Origin: Rosa chinensis | Taxonomy: Eukaryota; Streptophyta; Magnoliopsida; Rosales; Rosaceae | Assembly (NCBI RefSeq): GCF_002994745.2 | Contig: NC_037092.1 | Span: 69,353,823-69,417,822, forward strand | Length of the DNA stretch: 64,000 nucleotides | Reading direction: 5' to 3' | Translations under genes and position numbers: made by a program | In this document: positions 1 to 11,560 of the stretch, in pieces | Numbering within the stretch: position 1 is the first letter of the stretch | Layout: every line of letters starts with the position of its first letter | The notes under the pieces: model-generated | What the model was told of the DNA's origin: nothing | Seen by the model: the letters and a program-made list of their open reading frames with translations, nothing else | Databases searched by the model: none

Positions 1-122
1 TAGGAGTAACCTGTTAAGGAAATTGTCAAAGAAAAACAATGGAAGCTATGCTTTGGTAGTCTCCACATGATACCAAGCAGCCAATATTAATGACCACTGA
101 AAATAACTGCAATATGTCATAC

Positions 123-2513
123 TGTGCTCTAGAATCTCTTGTGCCAGTTTTGACAAGCTATTACTGCACCAATTCATGGATAGTTCAAATTTCAGGCTAT
201 CCACTTCTCTAATATAGAGATCAATAGTCATCCACCTAGATAAAAGCGAGACATCTTTTGTGACCTGAAGCAATAGAAAGAGGCAAGTTGATATAATTGT
301 GTAGAAGAGCTAGACAGTCCGACAGCATTATAAATTCTACATAAACAATAATCTTAAGTTTGTAATCTAATCATGAAATCTGGCAGCACACTGGAATCCT
401 TAAAACTAAAACCTCCTCTCTCATACCCCAAAGAAAAGAACAGGGAAGGGATAGCACAAATGAAGGTTAAACTGATGGTCTAAAACTTTACACAACTAGG
501 TCATGCTTATCCATCAATGTCTCCGTACAGTTAAGTAATTGATTCTAAGTACCAGGGCTTGCTTTATTCCCCTCAAAACATGATTTACTGCCCCATGAAT
601 TACCAACACGGCAACACCATTACCAATACAGTAAACTAAGTTATGTATAACACAGATCTAATATATGCCAAAGTTATGATTAGTTCATGCTTCAGGTCTT
701 TTGTTGGCATGAAAGGACTCTCCTAGATTTAAGAGAGTGAACAATACCATTAGGAGAAGATTTACGAATAAAATATCAATAAGACCCACGAGTACCTTTG
801 CTGTGACATTGGGATTTCCATCTCGACCACCCCCCATCTAAGAGCCAAACTTGATTGGTGTGCATTTCAATGGAAGTGGTTTTCCAGTTTCCCAGTGTGC
901 TGATAAATAAATTAAGAAAACATTATGACAAGAAGTACAGAAAGACAGAAGGTAGTAGCTACATATAAAGAACTGGAAACAGATCAATACCAGAAACGAA
1001 TTTGAAGACAAATCTTCTTTAAAGCATTGCTGACATGACATAAATAATGAGGTACAGCTTTCCAAAGGGACTGCTCCACAATGTTCAAACCTGTGGTAAA
1101 CAATATATACAATTTTATTTTGTCTGTAAGTGATACACACGATTTCAAAGAGCCAAAGCATGTGAATATCAATGAATCTAATGTTGAAGTGGTTTACCTG
1201 GCCCAGCTTCATCAACTGGTGTGGGTTTATGGTGCCTAAGCTCATCTGTTTGCCATACAGAAGTTATCTCTCGCACCTATAAAAGCAAGAGTAAAATATA
1301 AAACACAAGGAAAATTAGAGAATATCCACGATATCAATGTCATTAAGATGCAATCCCCCTTGCCCCAGCAAAGTGGTTTTGGAAGAAGAGAATAAGGTTG
1401 GAAAAACAATACCAGATCTTCAATCACCATATCTCTGTCTTCACTAGTAAGATCAGGTCGGTCTCTTAAATTTAAAAGATGCTGCAAGTAACTTGATATT
1501 ATTAGTCTAAACAAATTTTCAACATGTCTTTTAATCATAATGTTCAACATCCTAAAAATTGAGCAAAGTCACTAGCCACTCACAGAAAGTCTGATATGTT
1601 TGTATTGTAAGGTTCCGCGATTAATTTGTGTAGGATGTGCAGTAAGAACAATCTCGACCTCCTGCAGCAAGAACTTAAGGTTGAGAACAAGATATCTAAA
1701 TGACTGAACAACAGTAGAAACACACACACACACATCTTATGTTCAACAGTGTGCTGATAGAACGAGGCAACATCAATGAAGCAACAACTTGAGCTCATTA
1801 AAACAAGATCATTTAATTGGTTGGGTTTTATCTTTTACAGAAACCTTAACAACATGAGTGATATATTTTCCCCACTATTTTCTGTCTAGGCATACAAATC
1901 AAGACAAAGGATAGGAGGAAAAGAACCAACCTGCTTGCAAACAGTATCGTAAAGCTGGTTTGGGGAAACACACGCTGCAGAAGCTGATTAAAAATATCAT
2001 CACAAGATTTACATTCTTTTGTCTACAAACCCTGCACAAATCAACAACTTTCTCTAAATTCACCAAAATGCTTTAAAATTCACAGCTGAAAGAATTCCAA
2101 CCAATTTTTGTTTTTTCATGTTACCTTTTCGGAAGCTAGAATGTCATAATTTTAACCGTACAACCAAAGTTAGAAGTCAATCCTTGATAGACACTACTAT
2201 TTCCTGAAGCTCTGGTGCTTCATATTTCATTTCCAAACAAGTATAAACACACAGGCACATATCTGAAATTTAACCCCTTTTTTTTTTTCAAAAAAAAAAA
2301 ATTAATATAAAAAAAAAAAAAAAACAGAGAGATCAAGTCGTTGAGTGACCTGTGATGAACTTCAGCAATGCCCATCAAATTGAGGTAATGGCTGAAAACA
2401 GGAGCGAGAGTGAGTGCCTCCTCTAAGCTCATCTTCGAAATTACCGACGCTAGCTTCTTCTCCAGCAGCTCCGCCGTGTCCTCCATCCCTGCCAGCCTTA
2501 TACTACAAGCACT
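123..2513 (-). pseudogene. PPC4: Bacterial-type phosphoenolpyruvate carboxylase (PPC4-like), broken, partial
   Basis: PEP carboxylase adds bicarbonate to phosphoenolpyruvate to give oxaloacetate; plant bacterial-type forms associate with the plant-type enzyme in the cytosol. Exon-like blocks in order of transcription: 2350-2513 (LEKKLASVISKMSLEEALTL), 1931-2031, 1584-1661 with the catalytic VLTAHPTQINRGTLQYKH, 1413-1481 (DRPDLTSEDRDMVIEDL), 1198-1276 (REITSVWQTDELR), 1013-1090 (LNIVEQSLWKAVPHYL), 796-899 and 123-264 (SLLSRWMTIDLYIREVDSL). Most are bounded by GT/AG. Damage: the tryptophan of the conserved FGSWMGGDRDGNP motif is a TAG codon; exon 796-899 has about 8 extra bases after CACACTGGGAAA; exon 1931-2031 needs two frame changes to recover SCDDIFNQLLQ and VSPNQLYDTVCKQ; exon 1013-1090 is followed by AT, not GT. 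No N-terminal exon was recognised and the 3' part lies beyond base 1. Family assignment is very likely. Pseudogene status is inferred from several independent lesions. Confidence 0.85.
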
Positions 2514-3272
2514 CTGAACACAAAAATGCCCCATTTCAATTTTCCTCATCGGCAACCAAACAAGGTATCGGAAAACAAGATGAAATCAAAAGCAAACGAG
2601 AAGGTGCAAAAGCGTGAAAGAAGAAGAAGAAGAGGGAATAGGAACCTATTCTCTTATGCAGAACACTCATTATTGTAAAGCTAAAATGACAACACGAACA
2701 CCATCTGAACCAACACAATGTGTTGACTGACTGGTAAAATGTGCCCAGAATTTCACTGACAGGGAACTTGATTGAAATGCAGGCTCCTAGAACAGTGTTA
2801 CATTTGGCTTCTCATTGTAGTCTAATTGGCTTATGCTCCTGAAAAATCTGTGTTCAATGATCAGTTCCTGAAAACTCGATTTGTAGGTGTGTTGGATTTC
2901 CTGAAAAGCCTCTTTGTTATTGCTAGATTATAGCATTCAGGGGAAAGTCTAATGGTATGGTGCAAACAAAACAATGGCTGTAATTGGACGTGTTGAAAGG
3001 CAAACTATGTAGCATGGGGGATGAATAATAATAATAATATTAAGCCTTGCTTTATGCATCTGAATAAAGGTTAACTAGTCTATATATGCAACTAGAATAA
3101 ATCCCCGGCATGGAATTCGATAGGGAAACCAGAAAAACCAAATATAATCAATCACCCACAAGCTATGCCGTTTTCTGCAGAATTGAATTCGAAAAGCGAA
3201 ATATAGAGATGAATGTAAGTCATTGCAATACTTAAAAACGAAAAACAATCGGGTAAAGCTGAGAAAAGAAAC

Positions 3273-3336
3273 CTGCATCCATTTGCCGGTGTGAGGAAGA
3301 TGATTTGATTAGGGATTTCACCACACTCGACGCCAT
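3273..3336 (-). CDS. Possible orphan first exon of an unidentified protein
   Basis: An ATG opens a 21-codon frame beginning MASSVVKSLIKSSSSHRQMD and ending at a plausible GT donor (gcag|gtttct). The serine- and lysine-rich start would suit an organelle-targeting N-terminus. A possible acceptor near 2690 would lead to a stop within a few codons. It lies between the PEP carboxylase remnant and the bL34m gene and belongs clearly to neither. It could be the 5' exon of a decayed gene or chance. Confidence 0.22.
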
Positions 3337-3703
3337 TCCTGATTCCACCCGAGACCAAAATTGATATCGTTTGCAGATTTCAGTTTTCTTGAAAGGGAAT
3401 TTTGATGTTTTGAGGACGACGAAGACTACTATTTAGTCTTGGAACCTTATGTCCTCCTCGATGCAGCTGCCAATCTCCCCCTCCCCTAAAACCCCCTCTG
3501 GTAACTTGATAGTTTACAGTTTCATCTTCCCTGTCCTATGCGAGTTGACGCGGTCAAATGTAACGGAAAAGCTGACGGCATCTGTTGGTCTACAAATGCG
3601 TTGGTTCATTGCAGCCTACTCCTCTAAAAGCTGTCTAAAATCCAACTTTAGATACATTATACAACATGAGAAAAAACTAACTCCAGAAGGAATATTAAGT
3701 TTT

Positions 3704-3705
<2 letters not shown>

Positions 3706-3774
<69 letters not shown>
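3706..3774. repeat. (AT)n microsatellite
   Basis: About 69 bases of uninterrupted AT dinucleotide, followed by short GT and GA runs up to 3830. It lies just downstream of the second bL34m exon, where the intron leading to a last exon would be expected. Confidence 0.95.
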
Positions 3775-3777
<3 letters not shown>

Positions 3778-3835
3778 ATGGAGTGTTTGTGTCTCTGTGT
3801 GTGTGTGAGAGACAGAGAGAGAGAGAGAGATATAC

Positions 3836-5090
3836 CGAGCAAAAAATCCATGGTTCCTCTTACGCCTGATGGTACTAGGCTGGAATGTCCGCTTCAGAAA
3901 TAATATCATTGGCTCATTTGATGAAGACTCATCTCCTGAGGTATAAATTGTATACCGGGTAAGTGGAAACCAAAGAGAAACACAAACTGGGTCCAAATTA
4001 CTTTTGTGCAATCCCTTATATCTGGTTGGCATGCAGCATACTTGTCTGGCATTGCCTACAAACTAGCAGAGTTCGACTCCCAGCTTACAGTGCCGATCAT
4101 AACTCTAACAGGGGAAGAAATTAAACAAGTACACAATGCTGATAAAAATGCTATCTAACTTGATACACAAATCCATTTGAACTACACAACTTGACAAAGA
4201 TATGCAAGTGATGTGAAACTTTTAACGTACTTTAAGAAGTATCTCATTCTCCAAAGCAACTTCACATACAATGTATATCACAATTCACAAAAGAAACTAA
4301 ACCTGGATATATCAATGTGCCATGCAAGATACATTAAGCCTGAACAACAAATTCCATAAGATGATTAGAAAGCCAAGCTCATGAGACAAAGTATTTCGGT
4401 TCAACTTCCCATCAAAACTTATCACACAGAGGTATGAGAAGGTGCCGATGAAGGACATGCTTAGAAGTTAGAAGCTAAACCTTGTTCAACTCATTAGCGA
4501 CGTTACTATTGAAATGCTACCTTCTGCTTCAAAATCTATGAATTCAGTCAACCAAAATTCTTCAATCCCATTCAACAAAAAAGACTTCTGCGTTCCAAAA
4601 TTTCTCAACCAAAAAAAAAAAAAACAAATCAAAGTAAACAGCACACTCGCTCTAAATAAAGCTGTCTACTTTGTGCAGTCCTTATAACCCATAACTTAGC
4701 AAAATGACTGCTTTTGAATTCTTTCCCAGATTTTCAAATAAACTAAACAGGTCCATTAATTTCTTTACCAAATATAAATAAAAAAGGCATAAATCGATAA
4801 TGACAGACACAGAGAGAGGGAATACCTTCAGGTAAGATGAGCGGGAGACAAGGGAGGCCGCAAGGGTGCACGAAGCTGTCATTGAAGACGCTTGAAATCG
4901 ATTCGGTGTCTTTTTGGGGGAAACGGAGGGAGGTGTCCAAGTAGGAGAGAGACGGGAATAGCTTGGGAGTGATTTCGAGGGCGTGGGATACAATCTGGTG
5001 ATTCGAATTCGGGTTCGGGTGGAGCAATGGTTTTGATAGGAACCGGTTCATCAGAGAAGCTCCGGTTCGAATTAGAGTTTTTGAAGCCAT
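3836..5090 (-). CDS. Mitochondrial large ribosomal subunit protein bL34m, 3' end missing
   Basis: bL34m is a small basic protein of the mitochondrial large ribosomal subunit, made in the cytosol and imported. Exon 1 (5090-4826) starts MASKTLIRTGASLMNRFLSK, a typical mitochondrial presequence, and runs through a variable linker to HPCGLPCLPLILPEG. Exon 2 (3935-3836) joins in frame across a GT-AG intron and encodes DESSSNEPMILFLKRTFQPS then TIRRKRNHGFFAR, the hallmark L34 start. The exon ends at CG|GTATAT. The family continues with a basic tail of the form GRRVIARRxxKGR. I searched the minus strand down to about 2560 and found no such exon; an AT microsatellite sits just downstream. Either the last exon is lost (a truncated gene) or it is too diverged for me to see. 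FLKRTF replaces the more usual FPKRTF. Identity is firm; functionality is uncertain. Confidence 0.8.
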
Positions 5091-5258
5091 TTTTTTCAAG
5101 AAGACGGAGCTGCCACACTGTGAGAGACACAAGAGAGTGCGCGCTGTAGGTGGGGACTTCAAAACTAAAAACAATGCAGCTTGCACGACGTCGTTTAAGG
5201 TAACTGGGGTTGTCAAAACCCCCTCAGAGGACCATATAGAACCCCCAAAGGCAATCTA

Positions 5259-5274
5259 TGGGCCTACTTGGGCT
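5259..5274 (-). promoter_or_regulatory. Site II (TGGGCY) pair upstream of bL34m
   Basis: TGGGCC (5259-5264) and TGGGCT (5269-5274) lie about 170-185 bases upstream of the bL34m start. Paired site II elements are bound by TCP factors and are common in plant promoters of ribosomal and mitochondrial protein genes. Placement fits; binding is inferred. Confidence 0.5.
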
Positions 5275-5650
5275 GCATTTTCGCAACTGAGTACTAGTGC
5301 TTTGGGTGCGGCACCATACACCTAAACTCCGAAGGAGATCATTCATGGTTATATCATATAGTGCAGAAAACATTTTTTTCTTTCAATAATCATAGTTCTA
5401 GAATTTGTTGTAATCTCAAGTAACAAAACCATATAGTCAGAATTCAATTTCACCACAATTAAACAGAATTACAAACCTACAGAAAAAGATGCAAGGCATA
5501 ACAAAACGGTATGCCATATTGGGAAATCAAAGTTCTATTACTTCTAAATACGTCCAAATTACATGAACAGCAAACTTAACCACAGAGTATTCGTTACACC
5601 CAGATCTAAATCCAAATTTTGGAACCAACCCTACACTAATACCCAACCAT

Positions 5651-6163
<513 letters not shown>

Positions 6164-6239
6164 CCATGTCTTTTTATTGGTTGAGAGGTATTGTTTTGGC
6201 CTGTTGGGTGTGGGCACGGATTGTGCTTTTTAGCTTTCC

Positions 6240-7741
6240 TTTACGCTGTTTCGAAGGCGAGCCAAAGGAAAAAGGCCAAAAGGAAACGATTTTTTATTAT
6301 TTTTGTTCAAATTTGAGTTGGGGGAAAGTGGGCGCGCACAACACGTGCGCGATCAGAATTACTGAAACACCCCTGTATTAGTGTATTTCCAATTTATAGA
6401 GCAACATACATTTAATTGATTAAATTGAAAACCTCAAAAGAGGAAAAAATATATATAAAATAATAATAATACTAAATTGAAAAGCTTAAGCCTTAAGCAG
6501 CAGAACGAGGTTAGTCATTATAACAACTAACAAGGATAAAAACTCCAATTGGTACTTGAATAATTCATTATTGTGAAAGCTATTTTTTGTACTTATCAAT
6601 TTTTTTACCCCAAATATTACGCCGTTACTGAATATTGTATTTTTGTTAGCTTTCTAGTTAGAGTAGCTTATTAAATATGTTTTGGGTTTGAAGTGTCTAT
6701 GATCAATTTGCAACAAATGTTCTATATCTTAGGTTTATGATCAATATGTATATGATTAGTATCTATCATATGCGTAGACTTTATCACTTTGAGTATGTGT
6801 GTTTGCCATGTCATGATATAATGTTTAGAGATTGATAACTTTTGAATGTTTAAGTATGAAAGCACACTAGGTGTGCATGTAGTGGTTGTGAATTATAATC
6901 ACTTAGAGATAAGCTTGGTTGGTTTGCATGATTTCTTCATTTCCAAATGTTATGCACTTAGGGTAATGCACTAGATACCTAACTGGATTGAAATGCATGA
7001 CTTAAGTAGTTAAGTACTACACCCGTGAGGGGTTGCTTGATATCACAAAATGAGCATGTCTTTTATCATACCTGAGTGGAATGCAATGAGATAAATTGGT
7101 TGATTAATTTAGCATTATTTATATTGAAATGCATCAATTAATCAACACTTGCAAGGGATGTTAATAGTAGCCAATCCCAATCCTAACTTTCATTTACTAA
7201 TTCACTAGTTTAGTTTAAAGTAATTTGGTTTACATTTGACTATTTAGTTGTTTTGAGTTCAAAACTATCTTCAAAAACAAAAATCAAATCACTACTCCAT
7301 CTTTCACATACTTACCATGAGTCTAGGTTTCCTTGTGAATTTAGGTTTGTGATTATACATTTTCATATTCTAGCTCTCCTTAGGTTCATACCCTAGCTAG
7401 TGAAGGAATTCAATCCTCATAGGCTTGACAACCTTTCTTAAATATCTATACTATTACTTGAACCTCTTATACTTGAGGGTGGCTATTTAGCTAACAGCAG
7501 ACCGGCTTGAGTTGAGGAGAAGGTGGTGGTTGGGTTGAGATTGTGTGTCCAAAAATTGAAGAACCAAATGATATGAGAGTGTGGGTTGAGATTTGAAGAT
7601 GAGGACGATAGGGGATGGTTGGGAGAGGTTGGGGGTTTTGGGGACAAGTGGTAAACAAAAAATAAAAAAGAGAGAAAAATAATAATAATTAAAAAATATA
7701 GAGAGAGAGAGAGAGAAAAACTAAATTTTTTTTTTAAAACG
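6240..7741. other. AT-rich intergenic stretch, no gene seen
   Basis: Low-GC sequence without a convincing frame. Around 6900-7450 it resembles noncoding retroelement or repeat DNA (many short runs such as tcaattaatcaacacttgc), but I cannot assign a family. From about 7490 it becomes purine-rich and leads into the MULE-like end at 7742. Confidence 0.5.
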
Positions 7742-7955
7742 TGAGGGTATAATAGATATTTTGGTGCCGAAAGAATGCCACATCAGCAATTTAACGGAGC
7801 TTTTGGATGGAGAGTAACGAAATGGACCTATTGGTTCATAATAATTTGAGAGATGAAAGAGTAAACATATCAAATTAAAAGGCGAGGGACTGAAGTGTTT
7901 TTTTCAATAAAAGTTTAGGGAGTAGATTGGGTTTAGTCCAGTAGTTAATATTGAT
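7742..7955. mobile_element. Degenerate MULE terminal repeat
   Basis: This stretch shares the order of motifs of the right end of the element at 15551-17402: gagggtataatagatatt, then a gccacatcagcaatttaacggag block, then aaaggcgagggactgaag, ending near agggagtagattgg. It is clearly related but diverged. The matching left end was not found with confidence, though 6540-6650 is a possible weak partner. Confidence 0.55.
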
Positions 7956-8889
7956 GGAGTTGTTCTAAGTATCTTAGGTAGCAAATTGGCCATTGAAAAA
8001 TTTGATCTATACTATTCTAGTTATGTGTTTTAGTAATCATTTTTCAAACTAGTTTTTTTTTTTTTTTCTTTTTTACAAAAGGTATTGTGCAATTTAGCAA
8101 GGAGTGCAATAATGATATGCCCTTAGGGGTCTTCAGAAAAAATGATTACTTAGCGTACACCTATCTACTATACCCCTCCCACAAGTATACTACAAAATGA
8201 TACCCTTGACCCAAAACACCAAAATGAACAAAACTATTCCATTTACCCCAGCAACAGAATTTATTCTCACTTACCCTGTTTAAAATAAAATGACAGTTTT
8301 GCCCTCTCCTTAATTAATTAATTACAACAGAGCCTCTCTCCTCTTTTCCAGATCTGCAGCACCCCTCTCTCTCTCATCCTCCATTATCGGATCTGCACCA
8401 CCTCTCTCTCTCTCTCTCTCTCTCTGGTGAAGTACTGGGACCGCGACGGCCGAGGCGGGCATAATTCTGATGCTCACTTTAATCCATCGCATGGCAAAGG
8501 TGGTAGAGAAGGTTTTAGCGACGGAGAAAGTTCTGGTGTCGTGGCTCCGGTGCCGACTCAAGGCTTTCAAGTCGTCGACCTCTGATCAATTCTAGTTGTC
8601 CAGTTTTTGCTTCAATGACACACCGCCTGGCTTGGGCTTTCGCTGCCATTAGGCCTCATCAAAAAGCCCGCGGATCAAGTAGGCTGATGGAGGCCCGCCG
8701 GCCCGCAGGGCTTTTGGCCTGGCCCGGCCCGTCAAAAAACCCGCAAAAGCCCGCCTTGGTGGGCCGATGGAGGCCCGCAAAAAAGCCCACAAAAACCCGG
8801 CCCGGCCCATAGGCTCGGCCAGCCAAAAGCCCGCTAGGCCCAGCCCGTAAAAGCCCGCTAGGCTCGGCCCGTAAAAGCCCGTAAAATAT

Positions 8890-8924
<35 letters not shown>

Positions 8925-9026
8925 TTATATATATATGTATGTATGTATGTGTGTGTGTGTGTGTGTGTGTTTATAAATATATATATATAGACACATATAG
9001 ATATATATTTGTGTGTGTGTTTATAT

Positions 9027-9064
<38 letters not shown>

Positions 9065-9176
9065 ATATATCATATATGTGTGTGTGTGTTTATATATATA
9101 TAGAGATATATATATATATATCAATATATCATATATGTGTGTGTGTGTTTATATATATATACATATATATATAGAG

Positions 9177-9210
<34 letters not shown>

Positions 9211-9224
9211 TTATATATATATAT

Positions 9225-9263
<39 letters not shown>
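8890..9263. repeat. Compound TA/GT microsatellite
   Basis: Alternating blocks of (TA)n and (GT)n with TATG and GATA variants. A higher-order unit, (TA)n then tcaatatatcatatatgtgtg, recurs near 9060 and 9120. Long open frames here ([11 protein letters not shown] type) are low-complexity artefacts. Confidence 0.95.
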
Positions 9264-9267
<4 letters not shown>

Positions 9268-9663
9268 TCCTATCCAGAGCGGAGCTCCGCTTTGAAAATT
9301 AACGTGTGAAGTTCGAGTTTTGGGTCACTTTTCTGTCGCATATCCACATCTCGACCGTTCAGTTTTTAGGTACTAGTGTATAGATCGTCTCTGCAAATTT
9401 TCAGCCAAAATGATGATCGTTAAGGCATTGATAACTGCCTTAAAGCTAGTACGGTTCAGGTTGACAGATTCAGTCCGTCCATTGGTTTAAGCGAGTTAGA
9501 TACCTTAACGATCATCAATTTGGTTGAAAATTTGCAGAGATGATCTATACACTAGTACCTAAAAACTGAACGGTCGAGATGTGAATATGCGACCGAAAAG
9601 TGACTCAAAACTCGAACTTCACACGTTAATTCCAAAGCGGAGCTCCGCTCTGGATCGGATCTG
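9264..9663. mobile_element. 400-bp foldback MITE
   Basis: Two arms of about 170 bases are near-perfect inverted copies around a short centre (about 9435-9490). Termini are cagatcctatccagagcgg and the complement cagatccgatccagagcgg. Both arms hold gagcggagctccgctttg, itself a palindrome, and ggtactagtgtatagatc. It lies in TA microsatellite DNA, so the target duplication cannot be resolved. A transcript would fold into one long hairpin. Confidence 0.85.
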
Positions 9664-9708
9664 TATATATATATATATTAATATATATGTGTGTGTCTAT
9701 AAAGGGAG

Positions 9709-9753
<45 letters not shown>

Positions 9754-9811
9754 GAATTTCTTATACTATTATACTTCTATATAAAATATGTGCATATATA
9801 TATATATATAT
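9664..9811. repeat. TA/GT microsatellite
   Basis: Runs of TA and GT dinucleotides continuing on the other side of the foldback element, including about 28 bases of GT near 9727-9752. Confidence 0.9.
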
Positions 9812-9820
9812 TCTACATAT

Positions 9821-11560
9821 CGGTTGACCAATCCGATCGGATTCGAAAATATGGTGAAATTGGCTAAATTTTTTACCACACTCATAATTTATTGTAATAA
9901 ACTCATCCAACGGTCGGTTTTTCCATTTTCTTTGAATTGATAGGGGTTGCTCTTTGGAGTGTATGATATATAAATATAGGTTTATAAGAGTAACTATGTT
10001 TGACCTAGTTGATCGAATTCGAAACGAGAACCAAATTCGCTGAATTTTCTACAACCACCATAAAACATTACAATCTCTCCATCGAGCGGTTGGTTTCTCC
10101 GAATTCATTTTCTACTTCATGGTTGCTTTAGAATGAACCTAAACAATTTAAATGCAATGTATAAGTCATACAACTATAGGAATAAAATTTGTATAGACCA
10201 ATGTGTTTGTAATTAAAATTAATTTTTTTTATCTTATATCCACGCACATCCATTGATGGAATATATACAAACGTGATGTGAAAAAATAAGCATGTTTCGC
10301 AGTTGTCACGGCATCGGTCAACCAATAAAACATATAAGTGACTACGGTTGACCAATCCGATCGGATTCGAAAATATGGTGAAATTGGTTAAATTTTTTAC
10401 CACACTCATAATTTATTGTAATAAACTCATCCAACGGTCGGTTTTTCCATTTTCTTTGAATTGATAGGGGTTGCTCTTTGGAGTGTATGATATATAAATG
10501 TAGATTTACATGAGTAACTACGTTTGATCTAGTTGATCGAATTCGAAACGATAACCAAATTGGCTGGATTTTCTACAATCACCATAAAACATTACAATCT
10601 CTCCATCGAGCGGTTGATTTCTCCGAATTCATTTTCTACTTCATGGTTGCCTTAGAATGAACCTAAACAATTTAAATGCAATGTATAAGTCATACAACTT
10701 TAGGAATAAAATTGGTATAGACCAATGTGTTTGTAATTAAATTTTTTTTTTTTTTTATCTTATGTCCACGCACATCCATTGATGGAATATATACAAACGT
10801 GATGTGAAAAAATAAGCACGTTTCGCGGTTGTCACGGCATCGGTCAACCAATAAAACATATAAGTGACTACGGTTGAACAATCCGATCGGATTCGAAAAT
10901 ATGGTGAAATTGGCTAAATTTTTTACCACACTCATAATTTATTGTAATAAACTCATCCAATGGTCGGTTTTTCCATTTTCTTTGAATTGATAGGGGTTGC
11001 TCTTTGGAGTGTATGATATGTAAATATAGGTTTATAAGTAACTACGTTTGACCTAGTTGATCGAATTCAAAACGTGAACCAAATTGGCTGGATTTTCTAC
11101 AACCACCATAAAACATTACAATCTCTCCATCAAGTGGTTGGTTTCTCCGAATTCATTTTCCACTTCATGGTTGCTTTAGAATAAACTTAAACAATTTAAA
11201 TGCAATGTATAAGTCATAAAACTTTAGGAATAAAATTGGTATAGTCCAATGTGTTTGTAATTAAAATTAATTTTTTTTTATCTTATGTCCACGCACATCC
11301 ATCGATGGAATATATACAAACGTGATGTGAAAAAATAAGCACGTTTCGCGGTTGCCACGCCATCGGTCAACCAATAAAACATATAAGTGACTACGGTTGA
11401 CCAATCCGATCGGATTCAAAAATATGGTGAAATTGGCTAAATTTTTTACCACATTCATAATTTATTATAATAAACTCATCCAACGGCCGGTTTCTCATTT
11501 TCTTTGAATTGCTACATGTACCTCTTTGGAGTGTATGATGTATAAATATAGATTTATAAA
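9821..11560. repeat. Tandem array of about 524 bp, 3.3 copies
   Basis: The sequence cggttgaccaatccgatcgg begins at 9821, 10345 and 11394, with a one-base variant at 10871, giving periods of 524, 526 and 523 bases. Each unit also holds ccatcgagcggttg, atgcaatgtataagtcata and cacgcacatccattgatgg in the same order. Copies differ by point changes and small indels in T-runs. The last copy is partial and decays after 11510. Minus-strand frames of 60-90 codons recurring once per unit are by-products of the repeat. The array lies wholly inside the hAT element at 8649-11932. Confidence 0.95.

Noticed and set aside
3449..3808. 119-codon plus-strand frame MSSSMQLPISPSPKTPSGNL...
   Set aside because: It runs into the AT and GT microsatellite ([13 protein letters not shown]) and lies antisense to the bL34m intron region; no similarity seen.
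8322..8570. 82-codon minus-strand frame rich in RERER
   Set aside because: Driven by the CT microsatellite; the plus-strand frame in the same place looks more protein-like but is unrecognised.
9009..9302. 97-codon frame of [12 protein letters not shown] type
   Set aside because: Pure microsatellite translation.
10128..11458. Three related minus-strand frames (MSVVKNLTNFTIFSNPIGLV...) spaced about 525 bases
   Set aside because: They recur only because the 524-bp unit recurs; lengths and frames change with indels in T-runs and no family is recognised.
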